Shown here: positions 9,176 to 17,900 of the stretch, one piece after another
How positions within the stretch are numbered: the first letter of the stretch is position 1
Layout of the letters: each line of letters opens with the position of its first letter
NCBI GenBank assembly: GCA_016708315.1
Contig: JADJGC010000002.1
Span: 515,375 to 579,374 of the forward strand
Direction: 5' to 3'
From: a bacterium
GTDB taxonomy: Bacteria; Zixibacteria; MSB-5A5; CAIYYT01
Length of the DNA stretch: 64,000 nucleotides
Notes under the pieces: generated by a model
Seen by the model: only the letters and a program-made list of their open reading frames with translations
What the model was told of the DNA's origin: nothing
The model's database searches: none
Program-made: the position numbers and the translations under genes

Positions 9176-10150
9176 TTACACGCTCGGGTTGACTTCGAGC
9201 GGGTGCATACGCAATGGCTCCGTTGCCCTGATTTTGCGAGCAATGTGCGCATAGCCATGCTCAACCTCTTGAACAGATAACCCAAGTACTTCTGCCGCCT
9301 CGGCCGCCGGTACGTTCGTTTCCATGGCGTGCCAGAGCATATCCATGCGATAGAAATCGAGCCCAAAGAAAAACTCTTCCTGGGTCGAACCCGCGCTATA
9401 CGTATCGGTCGTTGGAATGCGGCTAATGATGTCCTTCGGAACGCCAAGGTACTCAGCCAATTGATACACTTGAATCTTGAAAAGGTGCGCAATCGGCTTG
9501 AAGTCTGCGCCGCCATCACCATACTTCACGAAGAACCCTTGCATGTGCTCATCTTTGTTTCCGGTGCCAGCAACCGCCCAGTTGCGTCTTTCGGCATGAT
9601 AGTAAAGTGTCGTCATGCGAAGGCGCTGTTTCAAATTGGAAGCGGCGACGACCTGCGCATAGACACCAGGAGTCATGCGCTTGGTCTGCGGTTCTCCACC
9701 CGGCTTCTGGATCATCAGGTGGAAGAAGTTAAATGTGTCTTTCGTGAGGATATTCTCGGGAATCGTGATCTTGCACTTGTACGACTTGTCGTATTCAGGA
9801 AACAACTGTTTAATCGCTTCGTCGCGCTTCTCATAGCACCCGAGACCTGCGAGACCACCAGTGATGTCCTCTTTAATGGCCTCAAATCCAAATTGCGCTG
9901 CCAATTCGCGTGCCAGTTTTTCGCTTTCGCCGGAAGACTCCTGTTCAGGCATCATTATGCCAAGTACGCGTTCGGGTCCAAGCGCACGGGCGCATAACGC
10001 CGAAACGACTGTTGAGTCAATGCCACCCGAGATGCCTACGACTGCACCGCTTTTCTTCAAGTCATCACGAATCTGACGGCGAATCGCCTCACACAATTGA
10101 TCCGTAACTTTCGCGGCATCCATCTTGAGTATGTCTTTATGGAACTTCAA
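9176..10150 (-). CDS. nadE: NAD(+) synthase
   Basis: 324 residues. It contains the ATP-pyrophosphatase P-loop 'GISGGIDSTVVSAL' (~41-54), the conserved 'AGTGNKDE' (~195) and 'KYGDGGADF', all NadE hallmarks. There is no nitrilase-type glutaminase domain, so it is the ammonia-dependent form or takes nitrogen from a partner. It starts at TTG with AAGGA six nt upstream. Insertion into the ligase/ACP/amidotransferase run is unusual for a housekeeping NAD gene; it may be the normal NadE or a paralogue amidating an adenylated precursor. Confidence 0.85.
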   Translation of the reverse strand: MKFHKDILKMDAAKVTDQLCEAIRRQIRDDLKKSGAVVGISGGIDSTVVSALCARALGPERVLGIMMPEQESSGESEKLARELAAQFGFEAIKEDITGGLAGLGCYEKRDEAIKQLFPEYDKSYKCKITIPENILTKDTFNFFHLMIQKPGGEPQTKRMTPGVYAQVVAASNLKQRLRMTTLYYHAERRNWAVAGTGNKDEHMQGFFVKYGDGGADFKPIAHLFKIQVYQLAEYLGVPKDIISRIPTTDTYSAGSTQEEFFFGLDFYRMDMLWHAMETNVPAAEAAEVLGLSVQEVEHGYAHIARKIRATEPLRMHPLEVNPSV

Positions 10151-10280
10151 ATCTTATCCTTTGCAAAAGCTTTACAGTCTCGTTTACAATGTTTCCTAAA
10201 ATAGTATCGGTCAGCAATTGTCGCAACTGCAACTTGAATTGAATGAAACGGACACCAATCCAATCCACATTTTCGTTCTG

Positions 10281-11798
10281 TTAACGACCCGAAGAAACCT
10301 TAAGTTTCTCCAGACCATCAATCCGCGGCATTGTCCCAATGACCGGGAATCCCAGAGCGCTTTCGGCGTCTTCAATCTTCTTGATCGAGTTGTCAAAAAA
10401 CTCAGCCACAATTATTGCACCGGCACCAAGGCTAATTCCAACCATCAATCCCAAGAGCACGATCATTCGCTTGTTCGGCCAAATCGGCGATAACGGTAAG
10501 CGAGCTGGCTCGACGACGCGAAACTTGGATTCCATCAGGAGGGCCTGCGAGATCTGTGTCCCTTCTTGAGACAGTTTGAATTGATCGCGAAGAGTCCGCG
10601 ATGCGTCGATTTCGCGATTCAGTTGTTCAATTCTGGCACGGTAGCCCGGCATCAAACTGCCGCGTCTTTCAAGATCCGCGAGTGCGAGCTTCAGATTGTT
10701 GCTGTATGAATAGAGTGTCTCGAGTCTCAAGCGCAGCCCAAAAAGCGTGATCAGGTCGTTCTTAGTCGTTTCCGGTTCTTGACCGAACTTACTTCTGACA
10801 ACTTGTGCGACTTCTTCATCGACATCGCTGGCCATGCCATAGAGCCGGACCTTAAAACTCACAACCGTCGGTGCGCTCCAGCTATTCTTTCGCAGCAGCT
10901 CCGGCATCGTAGTGAGAAGCTTTGTAATCTCGGCCTTCTTTTCGGTCAAATTCGAACTCTCTTCAAATACCGGTAACCCACCAGATATGCTCGATAAACG
11001 CATTTGCGAGTCGCGAACCTGTTTCTCTTTCTCAGCGATCTCAAGCCCGATCGCCTGAACTTCCATGTTGATCTGTTGGCGATTTGTGGGTGCCGCGACG
11101 ACGTCATCAAGTTGCACTCGCAGCAATTCGGTTTCAAGTCCAGTGCGTTCAGTAATCTTGTCCTGCATGTCCTTTTCGTAAGTCTGCAGTTGATCTGATG
11201 AGAAATCAGATGACGCTGAAATTGTGCGCGACTCTTGTTTGGTCTTTTCCTGAATGAAAATATCGCCGAGGTTTTGGACGATCAGTTTTGCTTGTTCGGC
11301 ACTTGACGATTGTGAAAGTATCTTAACTTGATTCGTGCCGGCAAACTCAACCCTGATTCGATTGCGCAGACTCTCGAGTAGCATGTCAAACTTCAAATCA
11401 TCGACTGTAACGTTAGGTTGGTTAACTTGCAGCTTTCGGGCAGCCAGATCAATTGCAGGATCCTTGTCGAGTCCGATATTCTGCACCAATTGAGCAATGT
11501 AGGGCGCAGAAACGATTTCATTTTGAAGGCTCTGCAGCTCACTTGCACGGGTTTCGGGATTTGCGCCCATTCCACTTGCACCGCCCCCGATTAATCGCTG
11601 GAGATCTTGCGAAAGTCTGACTGGCTTTTCCATGAAGATTGTCACTGAGGCTTCGTAAATCGGGCTTAGGTAGAAGGTGCTTGCAGCAGTTATCGCCGTG
11701 ACCAAGACGATGGGTATGACCAAAAGCCACTTTCGCTTCCAAGCGATCGAAAGAATATCGCGAACGTAGAACGTCTTGCTTTGCTTGGAATTATCCAA
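10281..11798 (-). CDS. Polysaccharide chain-length determinant (Wzz/GumC family)
   Basis: 505 residues. Transmembrane helix 1 at ~20-42 (LLVIPIVLVTAITAASTFYL), a long periplasmic coiled-coil region, then the Wzz signature 'PLSPIWPNK' before the second TM near residue 450. It lacks a C-terminal tyrosine-kinase domain; the cognate kinase is probably the separate CpsD-like protein at 49.9 kb. The start is decided by the ribosome site: GGGGAGG at 11807-11813 lies 8 nt before TTG 11796-11798. A longer reading from TTG 11846 has no such site. It controls EPS chain length and export together with Wzy and the kinase. Confidence 0.85.
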   Translation of the reverse strand: MDNSKQSKTFYVRDILSIAWKRKWLLVIPIVLVTAITAASTFYLSPIYEASVTIFMEKPVRLSQDLQRLIGGGASGMGANPETRASELQSLQNEIVSAPYIAQLVQNIGLDKDPAIDLAARKLQVNQPNVTVDDLKFDMLLESLRNRIRVEFAGTNQVKILSQSSSAEQAKLIVQNLGDIFIQEKTKQESRTISASSDFSSDQLQTYEKDMQDKITERTGLETELLRVQLDDVVAAPTNRQQINMEVQAIGLEIAEKEKQVRDSQMRLSSISGGLPVFEESSNLTEKKAEITKLLTTMPELLRKNSWSAPTVVSFKVRLYGMASDVDEEVAQVVRSKFGQEPETTKNDLITLFGLRLRLETLYSYSNNLKLALADLERRGSLMPGYRARIEQLNREIDASRTLRDQFKLSQEGTQISQALLMESKFRVVEPARLPLSPIWPNKRMIVLLGLMVGISLGAGAIIVAEFFDNSIKKIEDAESALGFPVIGTMPRIDGLEKLKVSSGR

Positions 11799-12056
11799 TC
11801 TCAATTCCTCCCCGCCAAACCTGAACCAGAGTATTGTCGCGAGCAACGGATGGCAGACTCCGTGTCTCGAATTTCTTAATCTTTATACGCAGGGACAATA
11901 TCCGCATCTCGATTATTAAATCAACCACAACTTACAAAAGCCATCACACCTAATTGTATCGGCAAGATGGATTTAGACAAAAGCTGCAGGGGACAATTTA
12001 TTTCCGGGAGGCATAGCTTTACTGAGGAAATGCGGCACACTCTCGAATGGTTGATA

Positions 12057-12704
12057 CTATCGACGACGGCGAAGTGCCGAGCTGAGCCCTATCATGCCGA
12101 CTCCCAGGAGAATCAGCGAAGCAGGTTCAGGGACTTCAGCCGAGCCAGCACCATTTCCTTCTTCGTAGTCAAACATGAGAATTGCGCGATCAATCCGGAG
12201 ACTTCGCTCACCGGCGTATATCGAAACATCAAGTGAACCGTCCGACCACATTGCGGGATCATCAAGGGAGCTTAAATCGTAAACTGTGTTGCCAATGAAG
12301 GTATTGTTAAGAGGATCCCAGTTCCAAGTTCCTTCGATGTTCACGAGGTTGTTACGACCGTCAATCCAAGCGCCGTCAATGAATAGCTTTGCAGAAGTAA
12401 CGCTTGATCCCGGGGCCGAGAGGTTAGGCAACAAGTGGCTCCAATGCATGCTGGACTCAAGGCTTGAGGCAGTTCCAATCCAAGCTCCGCCAAACGCTCC
12501 ATCGGGTCCGGCGCCTTCATAAAAGTCGATATAAGAGGCATAGTCGTAGTTTTGCCCATCGCCACTCCAACCATTGAGAATTCCACTATCAAATGTCCAA
12601 TCAAAGAAGATGCTTTGGGACGAACTAAACGAAAACGCACTCGCAGTGAGGCAGAATAGAATTGCGAGTGTCAGAACGAACAGCTTAAGTATTGAATTAA
12701 GCAT
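12057..12704 (-). CDS. PEP-CTERM protein
   Basis: 215 residues. Signal peptide (MLNSILKLF start, hydrophobic core to about residue 26), a beta-rich Ser/Asp/Trp domain, and a C-terminal PEP-CTERM sorting signal: PEPAS, hydrophobic helix (LILLGVGMIGLSSA), then basic RRRR. Such proteins are cleaved and probably surface-attached by exosortase. The start ATG 12702-12704 is chosen for its AAGGA ribosome site; the frame is open 16 codons further up but without a site. No exosortase gene is in the window. Function of the mature part is unknown. Confidence 0.85.
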   Translation of the reverse strand: MLNSILKLFVLTLAILFCLTASAFSFSSSQSIFFDWTFDSGILNGWSGDGQNYDYASYIDFYEGAGPDGAFGGAWIGTASSLESSMHWSHLLPNLSAPGSSVTSAKLFIDGAWIDGRNNLVNIEGTWNWDPLNNTFIGNTVYDLSSLDDPAMWSDGSLDVSIYAGERSLRIDRAILMFDYEEGNGAGSAEVPEPASLILLGVGMIGLSSALRRRR

Positions 12705-12795
12705 AACTTCTCCTTGGGACGAATACGAAATATCGACAGCAGGAGTATACAATTTGGAGAGAAAAAGTCAAGGGTAAAAGTCGCCCATAAACTAA

Positions 12796-12825
12796 GAAAG
12801 GCTGCCCAAATCAGGACAGCCTTTC
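12796..12825 (-). terminator. Hairpin terminator after the PEP-CTERM gene
   Basis: A perfect 9-bp inverted repeat, GAAAGGCTG (12796-12804) and CAGCCTTTC (12817-12825), with a 12-nt loop, lies 31 nt past the stop of the gene ending at 12857. On the - strand it is followed by a weak T-rich stretch. It would separate the two PEP-CTERM genes into distinct transcripts or reduce readthrough. Confidence 0.6.
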
Positions 12826-12856
12826 GAGATGTTTGTCTAGTACTTGAAGAATTCTA

Positions 12857-13624
12857 CTATACAGTAGCTTTCTTACGTCCACGCAGCTTAGCACCAAGGC
12901 CAGCGAGTCCGATTCCGAAAAGAACCATCGTAGCCGGTTCAGGTACGCTTTCGTACTGCTTTTCGAGTAAGTCGTTGCCACATTCCAGAGTCTGATGGAA
13001 CGTAATCGCGCCAGAACCGAAGTCGCTAAGAAGTGAACGGGAGAAGCGGTATTCCCAAATGTAAGTGCCGGCTCCGCCTCCGAACATTGGGTTGCCCTCG
13101 AGGGTAGCATCGTAGCTCTTCAGAATATCGACACCTCCGAGGTTTGTGCCGGTACCGACGCGCCAAGCTCCGACAGCGTCGCGAATGGCTAAGTTGTTGT
13201 AATACGTACCCGGCTTATTGGTGATGCCGTTTGCAGTCGCGACATCAACTAACCTTCCGTCGCTTGTGATTGCGTAATCGTCTTTATCGCCGCCAAACCC
13301 GAAGAACAGGTCGCCACGGCCATAGGTCTGATTCCATCCCGTAGAATAGGCACCTTCGTTGAAAGACGAGGTCACGCTCAGGTAGATGAAATCGTTGTCG
13401 TAAGCAAAGTTAAGTCCTTCGATATCAAACTTCTCTCCACCTTCCGCCAGATTACCCGGAGACGGCAATGAACCGACACCACCCGGATATGTGATATCTG
13501 CGGTGTTGTTGTGCTCATCGAAGTAAGCCGATCCGAAGTCGTAATATGTCCAGTTGAATGCACTTGCTGTAGAGACTCCGATTAAGGAAGTCAATGCAAG
13601 TGCGGCGAGAAAGGATTTCAGCAT
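12857..13624 (-). CDS. PEP-CTERM protein
   Basis: 255 residues. Signal peptide MLKSFLAALALTSLIGVSTASA, a secreted beta-rich domain with several Gly/Asp/Asn segments, and the sorting signal 'VPEPATMVLFGIGLAGLGA' followed by KLRGRKK. ATG 13622-13624 is preceded by GGAGGG (13629-13634), which fixes the start against a longer open frame to 13747. A sigma-54 promoter lies about 60 nt upstream. In other bacteria, PEP-CTERM/EPS genes are activated through RpoN and the PrsK/PrsR pair; neither regulator is present in this window. Confidence 0.88.
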   Translation of the reverse strand: MLKSFLAALALTSLIGVSTASAFNWTYYDFGSAYFDEHNNTADITYPGGVGSLPSPGNLAEGGEKFDIEGLNFAYDNDFIYLSVTSSFNEGAYSTGWNQTYGRGDLFFGFGGDKDDYAITSDGRLVDVATANGITNKPGTYYNNLAIRDAVGAWRVGTGTNLGGVDILKSYDATLEGNPMFGGGAGTYIWEYRFSRSLLSDFGSGAITFHQTLECGNDLLEKQYESVPEPATMVLFGIGLAGLGAKLRGRKKATV

Positions 13625-13683
13625 CAAGCCCTCCGAGGGGTTATAGGTGAAGCAATCTACTACGAAGTAACTACTTGACTTGA

Positions 13684-13700
13684 AGCAACTGCTGTGCCAA
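13684..13700 (-). promoter_or_regulatory. Sigma-54 (RpoN) -24/-12 promoter
   Basis: Read on the - strand: TTGGCAC-AGCAG-TTGCT, a near-perfect match to YTGGCAC-N5-TTGCW with exact spacing between GG and GC. It would start transcription near 13672, about 50 nt before the ribosome site of the PEP-CTERM gene. RpoN promoters upstream of PEP-CTERM genes are known in exosortase-A systems, so this fits the gene's identity. Confidence 0.8.
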
Positions 13701-13900
13701 CAAGGAACGGTTGAATTACTCGTCGTAGCGCGTTGTTGCACTATCACTTAACAAAAGGAAGCGACTATATCAAGCAAATTCAGTGTGCAACACTTTTCAG
13801 ATAAATGACATTTTGCGACCACCATTTTAAACAGCAACTTCTAGATCGAATTGCAGACAGGCAACTTACTTAAACGACTTGCCTAAGAATTGAGAATCAG

Positions 13901-14878
13901 TTGATTCAGGGCGTGCAGAATCGGACCAATATTGTCTTAGCAATACTTGCGTTGCTTGCAGGTGTTTATCTGCTTGATGGCGTCGAGATACCTGCTCAGT
14001 CGCGACTATGGCGCGAGTTCACAAATGCCGGTCACGCGCCGTTGTTTGGTGTTCTGTCGATTGCAGTCTTGGTCTTGACAAGGGCTTGCTTCAATAGCTG
14101 GAAATCTCCCAAGAGTTACTACCTATTCGCAGGTATCACGACGGCGGGTCTCGGTTTTACGACGGAGGTAATCCAGTACTTCACTCCAAGAGACGCAAGC
14201 GCATTGGATATGGTTTACAACCTTATCGGAATAGTCAGTTTTCTCGTTTTTGCCGCGACGTTTGATAGAGGATTGCGAGTAGTGTCGCCGCTGAGTCGAC
14301 TACGATACCGCATTATTGCGCGATTGGGCTCGCTTGTAATTCTCAGCACTGCGTTCATCGCCTTTGCGGTGATTGCTTCAGCACATGCCCATCGAAAGAC
14401 GCAGTTTCCTGTGATTCTAGATTTTGAGTCCTTTCTCGATAAGAGCTTTCTTGAAGCATCAAATGCGATGATTGATTTTGTGCAAGCTCCACGGACGTGG
14501 ACGCTGAACGCAGGATCCAAAGTCTGCTGGTGGGCCATTCAACCTGGCAAGTTGTCATCAATAACAGTCAAGTATCCAAATCCGGTCTGGGCGGGATATG
14601 ATCACTTGGAATTCCAGATTTACTCAGAGATGACTGAAGCAGTTTCAGTTTCTCTTCGAATAAATGATGTACAGCACAACTTCGATTTTGAAGATCGTTA
14701 CAACACTGAATTGAGAGTAGAACCGGGACTCAACTTCGTCTCGATTCCCTTGCTAGACGTAGAAAACGCACCGCGCGGCCGCAAAATGGATATGACGAGT
14801 ATCGCCAACATCATCATGTTCACAACTGTCAAGGATAGTCTTGTGGCGCTCTATATCGATAACATCAGATTGAGGTAG
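13901..14878 (+). CDS. VanZ-like membrane protein with C-terminal carbohydrate-binding-like domain
   Basis: 325 residues. The N-terminal 150 residues carry four membrane helices and VanZ motifs: 'NAGHAPLFGVLSI' (~43-55) and 'TEVIQYFTPRDASALDMVYN' (~88-107). After a further helix (~140-160), residues ~170-325 form a beta-sandwich-like domain ending 'VALYIDNIRLR', similar to CBM11/CIA30-type folds. VanZ-like proteins recur in PEP-CTERM/EPS loci; the exact reaction is unknown. It is the only + strand gene between 5 and 45 kb. Start codon uncertain (TTG 13901 or GTG 13913). Confidence 0.7.
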   Translation: MIQGVQNRTNIVLAILALLAGVYLLDGVEIPAQSRLWREFTNAGHAPLFGVLSIAVLVLTRACFNSWKSPKSYYLFAGITTAGLGFTTEVIQYFTPRDASALDMVYNLIGIVSFLVFAATFDRGLRVVSPLSRLRYRIIARLGSLVILSTAFIAFAVIASAHAHRKTQFPVILDFESFLDKSFLEASNAMIDFVQAPRTWTLNAGSKVCWWAIQPGKLSSITVKYPNPVWAGYDHLEFQIYSEMTEAVSVSLRINDVQHNFDFEDRYNTELRVEPGLNFVSIPLLDVENAPRGRKMDMTSIANIIMFTTVKDSLVALYIDNIRLR

Positions 14879-14902
14879 CAGAAATGCACCGGATTAGAAA
14901 CA

Positions 14903-14936
14903 GAAGTGCCGGAGCTCAAGTGAGTTCCGGCACTTC
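14903..14936. terminator. Intergenic hairpin between convergent genes
   Basis: A perfect 11-bp inverted repeat, GAAGTGCCGGA (14903-14913) and TCCGGCACTTC (14926-14936), with a 12-nt loop lies between the stop of the VanZ gene and the stop of the giant - strand gene. It can fold in both directions, and the + strand continues with GTTT. Probable bidirectional terminator. Confidence 0.7.
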
Positions 14937-14958
14937 GTTTCGAGCAGTGCGATGCGAG

Positions 14959-17900
14959 CTATCTCTGTACGATCAACTTGCCAGTGATGGTCTTGTCGAC
15001 AAGACGAACGTACCACAGGAAAACTCCCGAACCGAGCTTCTCCCCTGCCGAGTTGCGGACATCCCAAAGGAAATCGCCGGCGAGATTCTCGATCTCAGCA
15101 ACCTGATCGCCAGAAGCCGTGTAGACTTCGAATTTTGACCCGGCGGGCAAGTTGTGAACTACGACACCGTCTTGAGAGTAAGCAAACGGATTCGGTGATA
15201 CAAAAATGGGAGCAACGATCGAGAAGCTTGCGGTCACGCTATAGTCGCTTTCCCCATGCTTTGCTCGCCAGTAATAAACGCCTTCGCTCAGAACGATGTC
15301 TGGCGTCCATATCGCAGTATTACCGCCGCTCGTTACATTCCCTGCTAAAAGCAAATCGTCGAATGTGTTGCTTGTAGACAGTTCAAAGAGACAGAGAGTC
15401 GAACTATCCGCCGCTCCTGACCATGAGATGATCAATGAGGGTTGGACGTATTCGACAGTGGCGCCATTAGCTGGCGACACAATGGACGGAGCTTCGGCAA
15501 CATCAAGAGTGATTTGCATCTGATAAAACTTCTCCGCCTCACACCAGTTGGAAGAATGCGTGCTGTCGTTGGCACGAGCGCGCCACCAGTAGAACTGATT
15601 TGGAGTCAGCTCTGCGTTTTGAATGACGCTCGTCTGACCTGGGCCGGGCATTACACCATTGACGGTTTCAATGAGGATTGTCAGCAGCGAATCGGAGTAC
15701 ACTTCAAAATCATAAGTCAGTGGCTCGTCATCGGGGTCAGTAGCATTCATCACAATATACTCGTGCATCGAGCCAATTACAGTATCACCATCAATTGGAG
15801 CAGATGGAACAGGCGAGTACGGAATACGGTTTGTTCGGAAGTTCCTGGTTGTTGAGTATGGAGACCAGGACTGACCGTCGTAAGCACGTGCGCGCCAGCT
15901 GTAGGCCGTCTTGGGTGCCAGAGTAATTGAAGTCGTCCACAAAGTGCTGTTCAGGCCTTGGGTCGTCATCGGGGATTGTGCCAACAGGACTGTTGCAGCT
16001 CCATTGTACAGATAGAACTGATAGGTCAAGGCGTCGCCGTTGGAATCCGTCGCGTTACCAGCGATTAAGTCAGGTGTCATGTCGATTACGCGACTATTCT
16101 GTAAAGGCAACTGAGGAGCTGGTGCTCCTGGAGCGACGTTTGTATTGACACTGAACGACCGGTATGAAGCATAATTGGAGTAAAGCGAACCGTCATAAGC
16201 CCGGGCACGCCAGTAATAGGTCGTTCCGCTGCTTAAGCTAGGAGTCACTACCCAAGAAGTCGTGCTTGATCCCTGAACCACGCCAGACACCTGCGCTACA
16301 ATATTCGCGAATGATGTATTGGTTGCGACCTGGAAACTGTAAGTAATCGGATCTCCGTTGGCGTCAGTGGAATTATTCACCACCAACGAAGGTGTCGCAA
16401 TAGTAAGTGTTGCGCCGGCAGAAGGGCTCGATAACGTTGGTACCGTCGGTGCCGAATTGGCAACAATCGAAAACGTACGGTACGCCGCATAGCTGGAAGC
16501 GAGTGAACCATCGAAAGCACGCGCCCGCCAATAATAGGTCGTCCCAGTGCTTAAGTTGGTGGATACTTGCCATGAAGTTGTGCCTGACCCCGGTGCCACG
16601 TCCGAAATTTGCGCAACAATAGTTGTGAACGCTGAAGTCGTTGCAACTTGGAATTGGTATGTCAGAGAATCGCCATCTGGATCGGTTGCATTGTTCAGCG
16701 ACAGCAATGGAGTCGAAGTAGCCAGTGAAGCGCCAGCTGCCGGGCTCGCCAGAGTCGGAGCCGCTGGTGCATTGTTTGCGGAAACCGTAAACGAGCGGTA
16801 CGCTGCATAGCTTGAATAAAGCAATCCGTCATAAGCGCGGGCGCGCCAATAGTAAGTGGTTCCATTCACAAGATTGGGACTCACCGTCCAGGATGTCGAC
16901 CCAGCCCCCCCCTGAGTGACGCCAGTCGCTTGAGCGGCGATAGTTCCAAATGTGGTCGAAGTCGATACTTGAAAGTCATAAACGATTGTGTTGCCCTCTG
17001 CATCGGTCGAATTAGTTAAAGTCAGGGTCGGCGTCAGTGTGCTGACTTGACCTGCGGCAACAGGGCTGGAAAGATTCGGCACTGTGGGCGCACTATTGAC
17101 ACCAATTACAAACGACCCGTTACTTGAATAACTGGAATAGAGTGAACCATCATAGGCACGAGCGCGCCAGTAGTACGTAGTTCCGTTATTCAGGTCGGTA
17201 CCTACTACCCATGAGGTGACACCGCCGGTACCTTGGGTAACGCCTGTCGTTTGCGCTGCAATCGTCCCAAAGGCCGCCGAAGTTGAGACTTGGAAATCGT
17301 AGAAAATAGCGTTCCCTTCGGCGTCTGTGGAATTATTCAAAGTCAGCGTGGGGGTCGTTGATCCAACTTGCGAGCCTCCGATTGGGCTGGCCAATGTCGG
17401 CACTGTTGGAGCAGTGTTTACGCTAATGGCAAAAGAACGGCTTGCTGAGTAGCTCGAATACAGTGAACCGTCATATGAGCGCACTCGCCAATAGTAGGTC
17501 GTGCCGTTCGTCAGGTTCGATGACACGGTCCACGAAGTTGTGCCGCCGCCACCTTGTGTTACACCCGTCGCCTGTGCAGCAATTGTCGCAAATGCCGCTG
17601 AAGTAGAAACTTGGAAATCGTATGAAACGGTGCTGCCTTCAGGATCAGTTGCGTTATTGAGAACCAATGCCGGTGTTAGCGTTGCTAGCTGGGCGGCGTT
17701 GGCTGGACTGGAGAGTGTTGGCAGTGACGGCGCCAGATTTGGCATACCGAAAATATCGAATTCGCTAAGCCACACCACAGTCGGATAAGTTGATGGACCC
17801 TGATTTACCGCTTGATAGTAGCGAATGCGCGAGGTCGTCGTCGGCGTAATGTCGACAAATGTGCAACTGTCGACGGTGGCGCTGCTGATTGTCGAGACGT

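Noticed and set aside
9329..9997. 222-codon open frame on the + strand opposite nadE
   Set aside because: It is a shadow of nadE, with no ribosome site and no recognisable motifs.
13625..13747. N-terminal extension of the PEP-CTERM protein
   Set aside because: It would bury the signal peptide behind 41 residues and overlap the sigma-54 promoter; GGAGGG marks the downstream ATG.
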